A program made the translations under genes and the position numbers. Source: Actinomycetota bacterium (GTDB taxonomy: Bacteria; Actinomycetota; Acidimicrobiia; Acidimicrobiales; Microtrichaceae). Taken from it: a DNA stretch of 37,702 nucleotides. Shown here one piece after another: positions 26,661-34,182 of the stretch (positions are counted from its first letter, which is position 1; each line of letters opens with the position of its first letter). Location of the stretch: NCBI GenBank assembly GCA_009701845.1, contig WLJI01000006.1, positions 1 through 37,702 of the forward strand, in the 5' to 3' direction. The notes beneath the pieces were generated by a model. It worked only from the letters and a program-made list of their open reading frames with translations. It made no database searches and had not been told where the DNA came from.

Positions 26661-26690
26661 GCACCCAAGGGCACCCACGGGCGCCCAATG
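26661..26690. repeat. three 10-bp phased imperfect direct repeats in a divergent promoter region
   Basis: GCACCCAAGG, GCACCCACGG and GCGCCCAATG follow one another without gaps at 26661, 26671 and 26681; the last includes the ATG at 26688. The period is close to one helical turn. They fill most of the 56-bp gap between two divergent glycan genes, so a shared operator is possible. Confidence 0.6.
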
Positions 26691-28409
26691 GCTGTGACAA
26701 CCTACTCAGCGGGTCTAGTGTCAAGCAGTGTTGTTTTGGACTCACCGACTTGGCCAACTGTAGTGAAGGCCAAGATTTCTTCGCTCTCTGAACGAACTCG
26801 AGATTTCCTCTCAGTGCTCATCATTGGAGTAGCACTGTTGCTTCCAGTTTGGGGACTCCTGCGTTATCAAGGCCCACCCATGGAAGAGGGCTTCATGTTG
26901 GCCTTTCCAGAGCAGATTCTTCTGGGCCGGCTTCCTCATCGTGATTTCTTGCACCTCTACGGGCCTGGCTCCTTGTGGTTTCTTGCAGGCGTGTACAAGT
27001 TGTTCGGCACCACTATTGTCGTGGAGCGGTTGGTCGGCCTGTTACAGCATGGCGCCGTCGCATTTGGCATGTTTGCGTTACTGAAGCCCTTTGGTCGCCG
27101 TATTGCTACAGCGTCAGCTTTGGTAGCGCTTGTGATTCTCATCGGTCCTGGCGGACTGTCCGCCATGGCTTGGAATGGGGCTCTGGGCTTGGCCGTTTGC
27201 TCGCTCGCTCTGGGGGCGGCTGCTTGCAAAGAAGATTCCTCGCACCCGAAAGTACTTGCAGCGATTGCTGGTGTGCTCGCTGGAGCCGCGTTGCTGTTTC
27301 GTCCGGACCTGTTCATCGCAGTCGGGCTGGGTTCACTCGCCATGATGTTTCGTATGGCGAAGCCGCAACGCCTACCGCTAGTGCTTGGCGGTTTGGCGAC
27401 GGTTGCTTTGTACATACCTCATGTTGTGTTGTCTGGCCTAGGGGCTTCTTTCGAGGGGATGTTCCTAGAGCCCGTGTTTAAGTTGCGCGCAGGTCGGGCC
27501 CTGCCGGTTCCGCCAACCTGGGATCGCGCAGATGGCTTCTTGCAGCGAGCAGGAGCGCTACGCCCCTCTGGTTGGCCTCTGCCCATGCCAGAGATTTCCC
27601 AGCAGATATTTCTTTGGTTCTTCCTTGTCCCGGCTTCAATACTCTTGGTGCTTTTTGCTGCATGGAGGCTCCGCAAGCAAGAGCCAGACTCGTCGCGGAC
27701 GACTGCACTCTGGCCTGCTGCACTTTTTTGTGCTGCTCTCATTACGCAAGCTGTGCAACGGCCCGATAGCACGCACCTGTCGTGGGTGACGGGGATCTCG
27801 TTTGCGCTCTGTATCCCTGCAATTGCAGTGCTCGTTCAACAGGCGCGGCCGAGTTGGGCAGTCTCTCGCAGCGCTTGGCTGGGCACAGCGTGTATCGGGG
27901 CAATCTTGGTTGTGGTGATTCCCTTCTATCCGCTGCGAACCTATGTTGATCTAGCTGGTCAGAGCTTTGGAAGAAACACCTTTGGCTATGAGATCACTCG
28001 TGATGGCCGCAGTTTCTATATTGGCAATGCCGAGGGTGCTACTGATGCGCAACAAATCACTGATCAGCTCAGTAGGTTGTCGCAGCCGGGAGAGTCGCTC
28101 ATCGTGGGTCCAACAGACCTATCGCGAACCAACTACAACGACGCATTTTTTTACTATCTGTTTCCCGAACTGCCTCCGGGCACTAGGTACATCGAGATGG
28201 ACCCTGGCCTTGCGGATGCGAGTGATTCGGGTCTCGCAGAGGAGCTACTGAACAACGACTGGCTGATCCTCTCTGATGTTTGGTCAGACTGGAGCGAGCC
28301 GAACACAAGCTCGGGGTCTGGTTCTCCGGTTCCAAATCAAGTGGTGAAGGATCACTACTGCAAGGTGACAGAGGCAAACATGTTCTCCTTATATAGGCGT
28401 TGCAGATAG
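26688..28409 (+). CDS. polytopic membrane protein, putative GT-C glycosyltransferase
   Basis: Protein of 573 residues with about 9-11 predicted helices (about 41-430), then an extracytoplasmic C-terminal region ending in DHYCKVTEANMFSLYRRC. The first external loop carries MEEGFMLAFPEQILLGRLP (65-83), with candidate catalytic Glu66/Glu67. RDFLHLYGPGSLWFLAGVY follows, a pattern seen in GT-C-like proteins with an acidic-acidic-Gly loop and a Y-G-P-G segment. It differs from the PPG-type proteins at 16764 and 23250. ATG at 26688 lacks a Shine-Dalgarno. An in-frame GTG occurs at 26694. It is followed after 87 bp by the Ppm-like gene, which could supply its lipid-phosphate sugar. Family membership is probable rather than certain. 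Confidence 0.85.
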   Translation: MAVTTYSAGLVSSSVVLDSPTWPTVVKAKISSLSERTRDFLSVLIIGVALLLPVWGLLRYQGPPMEEGFMLAFPEQILLGRLPHRDFLHLYGPGSLWFLAGVYKLFGTTIVVERLVGLLQHGAVAFGMFALLKPFGRRIATASALVALVILIGPGGLSAMAWNGALGLAVCSLALGAAACKEDSSHPKVLAAIAGVLAGAALLFRPDLFIAVGLGSLAMMFRMAKPQRLPLVLGGLATVALYIPHVVLSGLGASFEGMFLEPVFKLRAGRALPVPPTWDRADGFLQRAGALRPSGWPLPMPEISQQIFLWFFLVPASILLVLFAAWRLRKQEPDSSRTTALWPAALFCAALITQAVQRPDSTHLSWVTGISFALCIPAIAVLVQQARPSWAVSRSAWLGTACIGAILVVVIPFYPLRTYVDLAGQSFGRNTFGYEITRDGRSFYIGNAEGATDAQQITDQLSRLSQPGESLIVGPTDLSRTNYNDAFFYYLFPELPPGTRYIEMDPGLADASDSGLAEELLNNDWLILSDVWSDWSEPNTSSGSGSPVPNQVVKDHYCKVTEANMFSLYRRCR

Positions 28410-28484
28410 CCGGCAGAGACTTCGGCAACTGAGGGGATCCTTTGATCCGCAAGCCAAAGCAAGAGCCGAAGCGCCGCCTGCCGG
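28410..28484 (+). promoter_or_regulatory. three nested inverted repeats filling the intergenic gap
   Basis: CCGGCAG (28410-28416) pairs with CTGCCGG (28478-28484). Inside it CTTCGGC (28420-28426) pairs with GCCGAAG (28465-28471). Innermost, GGATC (28435-28439) pairs with GATCC (28444-28448) around a CTTT loop. The structure starts right after the stop codon of the GT-C-like gene and ends exactly at the -10-like TACAGT of the next gene. No T-tract follows. It could be a read-through attenuator, a 3'-end stabiliser or a protein-binding site. Confidence 0.6.
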
Positions 28485-28490
28485 TACAGT
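28485..28490 (+). promoter_or_regulatory. -10-like TACAGT placed for leaderless transcription of the Ppm-like gene
   Basis: TACAGT is followed by CTCTAC (6 nt) and then the GTG start at 28497. No Shine-Dalgarno is present. The spacing is the same as before the 16764 and 36122 starts. Confidence 0.45.
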
Positions 28491-28496
28491 CTCTAC

Positions 28497-29294
28497 GTGC
28501 AAAGAACCGTTGTGATCCCCACATATCAGGAGGCCGAGAACATCCGACCCCTGCTAACAGCGATTCGCGAACTCTGCCCGGATCTGCACGTGATTGTCTG
28601 CGACGACAACAGCCCTGATGGCACCGGTCACATTGCCGATCTGGCGGCAGAACAGCTAGGTGGAATTGAGGTCCTTCATAGACCTGCAAAAGCGGGTTTA
28701 GGTGCTGCATACCGTCATGGCTTTCGCCACGCGCTAGATGCTCACTACGAGGTCATTATCCAGATGGACGCAGATTTTTCTCATGATCCGAGCGTGCTAC
28801 CTGCGCTCATTGCAGCCATAGATGCCGGCGCAGATGTAGCTGTTGGGTCTCGCTACGTGCCCGGCGGTTCAATTCCGAATTGGACCTGGCTTCGCAGGCA
28901 ACTCTCCCAGTGGGGCAATTCCTACGCCAGAGCGATGCTCCGGCTACGGATGGCTGATGCAACGACTGCATTTCGCGCATATCGGGCGAGCGCCCTTGAA
29001 CAAATCGATATTGATGGCACTACGGCAAATGGTTACTTGTTTCAGATCGAAACCGCCTATCGACTGTCCTCAGCTGACCTTGTTATTACTGAACTTCCCA
29101 TTACATTTGTGGATCGGGTAGCTGGAGCATCAAAGATGGCGGTGGTGAGAACCATGGCAGAAACCGAACTTCGAGTGACGTGGTGGGGCATCTCTTTGAG
29201 GGCGCCGAAAGTTTCTGAAAGCGTGCGCCGCACTGCACCAGGTAAGTACCTCATGTCGAAGATACGCCCAAGCGGGCCACCTGTGATCGAGTAG
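28497..29294 (+). CDS. polyprenol monophosphomannose synthase-like GT2 (Ppm1/DPM1 type)
   Basis: GT-A glycosyltransferase of 265 residues, closely following the DPM1/Ppm1 pattern. TVVIPTYQEAENI (4-16) leads into CDDNSPDGTG (35-44). AGLGAAYRHGF (66-76) and MDADFSHDP (90-98) with the metal-binding DAD follow, then VGSRYVPGGSIPNWTW and TTAFRAYR. Such enzymes transfer mannose from GDP-mannose to polyprenyl phosphate on the cytoplasmic face, giving the donor for GT-C mannosyltransferases. It lacks the Lnt-like apolipoprotein acyltransferase domain fused to Ppm1 in M. tuberculosis and has no own membrane helix. GTG at 28497 looks leaderless. Mannose as the sugar is the family default, not shown by sequence. 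The AT3-SGNH gene starts 6 nt downstream. Confidence 0.92.
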   Translation: MQRTVVIPTYQEAENIRPLLTAIRELCPDLHVIVCDDNSPDGTGHIADLAAEQLGGIEVLHRPAKAGLGAAYRHGFRHALDAHYEVIIQMDADFSHDPSVLPALIAAIDAGADVAVGSRYVPGGSIPNWTWLRRQLSQWGNSYARAMLRLRMADATTAFRAYRASALEQIDIDGTTANGYLFQIETAYRLSSADLVITELPITFVDRVAGASKMAVVRTMAETELRVTWWGISLRAPKVSESVRRTAPGKYLMSKIRPSGPPVIE

Positions 29295-29299
29295 GGATC

Positions 29300-32164
29300 G
29301 TGGTCAACGCCGACGTAGCTGCCCCGAGCAGCTCTACTCGAACTCACGTTGGCTCAGAGAAGCCTGGGCCTGTGGCTTCGCGACTGCAGGGCATCCATTG
29401 CGAGCCCTTGGGGCAAGTTGCCTCGCTTGATGGTCTACGCGCTCTTGCCGTTCTTGCAGTGCTCTTTTACCACGCAAGGTTCGCTTGGCTTCCCGGAGGA
29501 TTCCTCGGAGTATCGGCATTCTTTACTCTGTCGGGTTTTTTGATTACATCGCTTCTGCTTCGGGAGTGGGCCTCGGCTGAGAACGTTGATTGTCGCCGGT
29601 TCTGGGCGCGGCGGGGGAGGCGCCTTCTGCCGGCGGCTTGGGTGACCATTGCGCTAGTCGTTGCTATGGGTGCTGTTGGCATCTGGGATACAGAGCAGCT
29701 GCGTGACCTTCGGTCAGATGTTCCCTACTCGCTGCTGTCACTTCTGAACTGGCACTTCATACGAGCGGACCGTTCCTACGGTGCGAGATTTGCAGCCCCG
29801 AGCCCTCTCGAGCATTTCTGGAGCTTGGCTGTAGAACAGCAGTTTTACTTGATTCTCCCGGTTGTGATTATGGGAGTGCTTCTTGTGATCGGACGAGGGC
29901 CCCAACGAAAGCGACTTCAGTTGCTCATCGGAGTGCTCGCTTCGCTGACAGTGCTGTCAGCTCTTGCGAATGGGCTTCTTGCAAGGGGGGCAATTGACCG
30001 CTCCTATTTTGGGACCGAGACGCGCGCAGCAGAGATTCTGATTGGCGCTCTGTTGGCTTGTTTCACGCTTCGACGAACTCGCGTGCGTTCGGTCAAGCTG
30101 CAGGGGTTGCTGCTAGTAGTCGCCCTAGCCGCGGTTTGCGTGACTGGTTGGCTCTGGCATGTCGCAAGACTTCGGAGTGAGTGGTTGTACCCGTGGGGGT
30201 TCCTCCTGACGGCAATCTGTACTGCCACAATCATCTTTGCAGGACTACAACGAAGTGTTCTGAGCCGAGCACTCTCGATCGCACCGCTGCTCTGGCTCGG
30301 TCGAATCAGCTATGGGGTCTACTTGCTGCACTGGCCCGTGTTTTGCTGGCTGACCCCAGCACGTACAGGGTTAGCGCAGTGGCCGCTGTTCGGCCTGCGT
30401 CTCGCAGTGACCTTGCCCTGCGCTGTCCTCATGTTTCGTATCCTCGAGAATCCAGTTCGGCTGGGCGTTCGACTGAAGGGACCCTCAGCGATCAAGGCCG
30501 GTTCAGTAGTCGCCGTAGCCGTACTTGTTGGCAGTTTCCTCGTCACGAGCAATCTCAAACCGCAGTCCTCGCTGCAGATGGCCTCGGCAATCTCTTCTTC
30601 TACTCCCACTACTTTGCCGCCGCCGGTGCCGCTGCGAGCACTCTCGATCGGTGATGGATTCGTTGGCTCTTTCTCTGCGCAACCCTCGACCACTGAGGGT
30701 TTGCAAAATTCTGCACACAGCTCTGCCGACTGCGGATTGGCTCTAGGCGGATGGATCGCCGTTCCTGATGGTCGAGTTGAACGAGATGTAGAACGATGCG
30801 CTGGGGTTCGACAGAACTGGATCACCTCTGTTCAGACCGAACTGCCCGAGTACACGTTGGTGTCGGGTACGAGCCGCGACCTGTCGCCGCGCCGGCTCTC
30901 TCGCGATTCCGCTTGGCAATACTCCGAGTCTCCACAGATCGAGGATTTTCTTCGGACTGATGTTGCTGATCTTGTGGACCAACTTTCTTCGACGAGCACA
31001 AAAGTCGTTCTTCTCACGCTTCCACATATGCGGAGAACTCTTCCACCTAGTGTTCTTCCAGAGGTTGCACCTGAACCCGACCCAACCGCAGAGGCAATGC
31101 GCCAAGCCGAGCGATTCGGCGTCAGTGAGGGTTCTCCGGCTCCCGCATTCTACGAAAATGACGATGCCCGAGTAGATCGATACAACGCAGTACTTGCCGA
31201 GGTGGCTCAGAGCCGCGGCCTACAAGTGCTCGACCTTGCGAGCTATATGAGATCCTGGGAAGGCGGAGAATTCAATCCTTCACTTCGCCCAGATGGGGTT
31301 GGAGTGAGCCTCAAAGGCGCTGCTCAGATACGTGTGTGGATTGAGTCTCAGCTCAGGGTAACTGCGACTGTTCCTGCAGCAGCAACTTCGTTAGCAGCGC
31401 AGCTGCCTGCATCTGGTGTTCTGAATCTGCAGACTCCACTTCCCGCACCACCAGAAGTGTCGACCCCGAGAAAGGTCTTGCCCAAGAGCGCCCCGCGAGT
31501 CTTAGTCGTCGGCGATTCCGTGGCCCATAGCTATGGGTACGGCCTCGAGAGGTTCGCAGATTCAACGCAAAGGATCCAAGTTTTCAACGCCGCACAGTTT
31601 GGCTGTCCGATTGCACGGGGGGGTGCCTTCCGCTTTCAACAAGATATTGATTTCTTCCGCGAGGAGTGTGACTGGGCGCAACAGATTCCTGGGTGGCTCA
31701 ACGGGTTTCAACCAGACATCATCCTGCTGTCTTCGAGTATCTGGGAAGTCGTAGATCGCCGGTTCCAAGGCGATGATCGCTTCCGTCACGTGGGTGACCC
31801 CGCTGTAGATCACTATCTTCTGTCTGAGTTTCTTTCGGCGATTGACCTGCTCGGAAGCACCGGGGCGAGTGTGCAGGTAGTCACGCAGTCACACTTCAAC
31901 GCTGGTTTAGATCAAGGGTTTTCTGGCCTTCCTGAATCTGATCCAGGCCGAACTGATCGACTCAATCAGATTCTTTTCGAAGCAGTTTCCCTTCGGCCCG
32001 GAGTCGCTTCGGTACTCGATCTTGCTTCATGGCAGGCGGCTCAACCCGGTGGTGAAATCAATACAGAATTTCGGCCTGATGGGTTGCACTTCACTGATGC
32101 ATACTCACGGACTATTGCAGACTGGCTCGGCCCAGAGTCATTGAGAGTCGCAGGGCAGCAATGA
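29300..32164 (+). CDS. AT3 O-acyltransferase with two C-terminal SGNH domains, the first lacking catalytic residues
   Basis: Protein of 954 residues. Residues about 40-420 are an OafA-like AT3 membrane domain: SLDGLRALAVLAVLFYH (42-58, His58), FFTLSGFLITSLLLREW and HFWSLAVEQQFYL, with 10-11 helices. A Ser/Thr/Pro linker leads to two tandem extracytoplasmic SGNH-like domains. The second (about 733-950) has GDSVAHS (738-744, Ser740) and RPDGLHF (Asp927, His930). The first (about 446-690) has GDGFVGS (451-457) and RPDGVGV (663-669), so Gly453 and Gly668 replace the Ser and His. Both share a VLDLAS-x6-GGE-x-N-x3-RPDG block, showing internal duplication. The usual AT3-SGNH fusion has one SGNH domain and about 650-700 residues. 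Start GTG 29300 follows a weak AGGGA. It overlaps the next gene by ATGA. Confidence 0.93.
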   Translation: MVNADVAAPSSSTRTHVGSEKPGPVASRLQGIHCEPLGQVASLDGLRALAVLAVLFYHARFAWLPGGFLGVSAFFTLSGFLITSLLLREWASAENVDCRRFWARRGRRLLPAAWVTIALVVAMGAVGIWDTEQLRDLRSDVPYSLLSLLNWHFIRADRSYGARFAAPSPLEHFWSLAVEQQFYLILPVVIMGVLLVIGRGPQRKRLQLLIGVLASLTVLSALANGLLARGAIDRSYFGTETRAAEILIGALLACFTLRRTRVRSVKLQGLLLVVALAAVCVTGWLWHVARLRSEWLYPWGFLLTAICTATIIFAGLQRSVLSRALSIAPLLWLGRISYGVYLLHWPVFCWLTPARTGLAQWPLFGLRLAVTLPCAVLMFRILENPVRLGVRLKGPSAIKAGSVVAVAVLVGSFLVTSNLKPQSSLQMASAISSSTPTTLPPPVPLRALSIGDGFVGSFSAQPSTTEGLQNSAHSSADCGLALGGWIAVPDGRVERDVERCAGVRQNWITSVQTELPEYTLVSGTSRDLSPRRLSRDSAWQYSESPQIEDFLRTDVADLVDQLSSTSTKVVLLTLPHMRRTLPPSVLPEVAPEPDPTAEAMRQAERFGVSEGSPAPAFYENDDARVDRYNAVLAEVAQSRGLQVLDLASYMRSWEGGEFNPSLRPDGVGVSLKGAAQIRVWIESQLRVTATVPAAATSLAAQLPASGVLNLQTPLPAPPEVSTPRKVLPKSAPRVLVVGDSVAHSYGYGLERFADSTQRIQVFNAAQFGCPIARGGAFRFQQDIDFFREECDWAQQIPGWLNGFQPDIILLSSSIWEVVDRRFQGDDRFRHVGDPAVDHYLLSEFLSAIDLLGSTGASVQVVTQSHFNAGLDQGFSGLPESDPGRTDRLNQILFEAVSLRPGVASVLDLASWQAAQPGGEINTEFRPDGLHFTDAYSRTIADWLGPESLRVAGQQ

Positions 32165-34182
32165 CGGAATCGGGAGCAACGCCCTCCCTGACAGACCCGC
32201 TGTTTGCACCAGCCGTGGTCAGAAAGACGCGAAGGAAGCCTGCACTGGATGGCATGCGGGCACTAGCCGTAGCAAGTGTCGTGCTGTACCACCTCGACCC
32301 GAGGTCCCTACCAGGTGGGTTCATTGGGGTAGATGTCTTTTTCGTCTTGTCTGGCTACCTCATTACTGCCCTTCTTATTCGTGAGCATGACGCCAAGCAG
32401 GCGATCGACTTGCGAGGTTTTTGGATTCGCAGAGTCCGCAGACTTTGGCCACTGGCATGGATTGTTCTCAGCGCCGTGGCGCTTGCTGGGTTGTTTCAGC
32501 TGTGGGGGGCCGATGCTCAGCGGGCACTTGGATCGCAGACAGCGGCCGCAGTGGGAAACGTGTCGAACTGGTGGCAGCTTTCTCACGGTGGGTACGTCGA
32601 AGAATTCGTTCGGCCTTCCCCGCTCAGGCATTTTTGGTCGCTAGCAGTCGAGGAACAGTTCTATTTCATGTGGCCCGTTGTACTCATTGGCCTACTCGCA
32701 CTTGCAAGGCGTACGACTGCCGCCGTGGTTTGGCTCGGACTAGGAATTTTGGCATCCTGCTCGATCTACATTTCCTGGATTTTAAGCCCGGAAGATGCCT
32801 ATCTGAACACCTTTAGCCGGGCAATCGCTCTGCTCGTTGGAGCAGCACTTGCCTGGGGTTGGAAAAAGTTCGGACTCTTCAGCGGTCCCCGCAGCCTAGG
32901 TGGGCGGATCGTGGTCGGAAGTTGCGGCGCAGCAGGGTTTGTCACCCTAGTTTTCTTATTGTTTAACCTCGTGCCTGAGCAAGGTTGGTTACACCGCGGT
33001 GGCTTTACGCTCATTGCCCTCGCAGCCTGCGCAACTGTTGCATCGGCAGTGACCAACCCTGTGGCTACCCGAGCCTTGGCTTGGGTTCCGCTCGTATGGA
33101 TTGGGGAACGCTCATATGCCGTCTACCTGATTCATTGGCCACTCATTGTTGCTCTCGGCTCGCAGGGAACGCTTCTTAGCCGCTCGGTGATTGTCATTGG
33201 GTTGAGCCTCTCTTTGGCAGCGCTAGTTCATCGCATCATCGAGCAGCCAGTCGTGATGGGACGAGTCTCTTGGAAGCGTCTTGGTTCGGCAGGTGGCCTG
33301 CTCTGCGGCATCACGGCACTGGCAATCTTTGTTGCTTGGCCGCGTACACCAACTCCGCAAGAGATGGTTCAGGAGACTCTCGGAAAGGTTGCCGACCCAG
33401 GCCAAGTCGTTGCTGCCGGATCAGAAGATGCTCAGCCTGCAGTTTCGTCTCCACCCACTACGGTGTGCATCCCCGTTGCACCAGACGCTCCACAGTTCGG
33501 TTCGGATTCAGAGATGGATGTTGCAACAGTCGGGGAGCTTGCGGATCCAGATGCGCCTGCTTGCCAAACTCAGCTCAAGCTCCTTGTTCTAGGGGATTCC
33601 ACAGGTCGAGGAGTCTCGAATGGTCTGCGAGCCGTGGCTGACCCACGAGTACAAATCTGGGATCGAACTCAGCTGGGATGCAGTTACGGTCCCGAGGGTT
33701 GCCCGAATTGGCGAGAATCTTGGGCAACAAATGTGCTCGGCATTGAGCCTGACGCAGTCTTGATTTACACAACAGTCGTGATCGATCTCCTTGGCGTTGA
33801 TGATCCGGAGTTCCTCTCAGCAGAGGGAGCTGCCGTACGAGAGAAAACGTTCACAGACGCAATTGAGATCGCTGGGTCTACGGGTGCCAAAGTGTTTCTC
33901 GTTTCCCCTGCCCGACCAGCTGGCGAGTTCTACTGCGTTGCAAGTAACCGTCGAACGAGCTGCGATCAGTCATGGACAGATGCTTGGTCTGAGTCGGTGC
34001 GTTCAGCAGCAGCCCAAACGGGAGCAACAGTCATTGAGGCCGGAGCGTGGACAGACTCACGTCACCTAGATACGGATCGCCCAGATGGATTACATCTGTC
34101 GGGAACTGCACTCAGAGAGCACGCCGAGTGGCTGATCCCTCAGTTGCTGGCTGCTCCAGAAACAGCCCAAAAAGGCAACTAG
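32161..34182 (+). CDS. AT3-SGNH O-acyltransferase (OafA-like)
   Basis: Protein of 673 residues with the standard two-part layout. The AT3 membrane domain (about 25-385) shows ALDGMRALAVASVVLYH (28-44, His44), GGFIGVDVFFVLSGYLIT, RRVRRLWPLAW and HFWSLAVEEQFYFMW. An extracytoplasmic SGNH domain (about 475-665) has LGDSTGRG (Ser480) and RPDGLHL (Asp642, His645), an intact catalytic dyad. In the OafA model the AT3 part passes an acyl group across the membrane and the SGNH part transfers it to the glycan. It is translationally coupled (ATGA) to the double-SGNH gene, so the two may form a pair acting on different positions or together. Its TAG stop lies in a CTAG palindrome that also holds the stop of the opposing oxidoreductase gene. 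Confidence 0.95.
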   Translation: MTESGATPSLTDPLFAPAVVRKTRRKPALDGMRALAVASVVLYHLDPRSLPGGFIGVDVFFVLSGYLITALLIREHDAKQAIDLRGFWIRRVRRLWPLAWIVLSAVALAGLFQLWGADAQRALGSQTAAAVGNVSNWWQLSHGGYVEEFVRPSPLRHFWSLAVEEQFYFMWPVVLIGLLALARRTTAAVVWLGLGILASCSIYISWILSPEDAYLNTFSRAIALLVGAALAWGWKKFGLFSGPRSLGGRIVVGSCGAAGFVTLVFLLFNLVPEQGWLHRGGFTLIALAACATVASAVTNPVATRALAWVPLVWIGERSYAVYLIHWPLIVALGSQGTLLSRSVIVIGLSLSLAALVHRIIEQPVVMGRVSWKRLGSAGGLLCGITALAIFVAWPRTPTPQEMVQETLGKVADPGQVVAAGSEDAQPAVSSPPTTVCIPVAPDAPQFGSDSEMDVATVGELADPDAPACQTQLKLLVLGDSTGRGVSNGLRAVADPRVQIWDRTQLGCSYGPEGCPNWRESWATNVLGIEPDAVLIYTTVVIDLLGVDDPEFLSAEGAAVREKTFTDAIEIAGSTGAKVFLVSPARPAGEFYCVASNRRTSCDQSWTDAWSESVRSAAAQTGATVIEAGAWTDSRHLDTDRPDGLHLSGTALREHAEWLIPQLLAAPETAQKGN

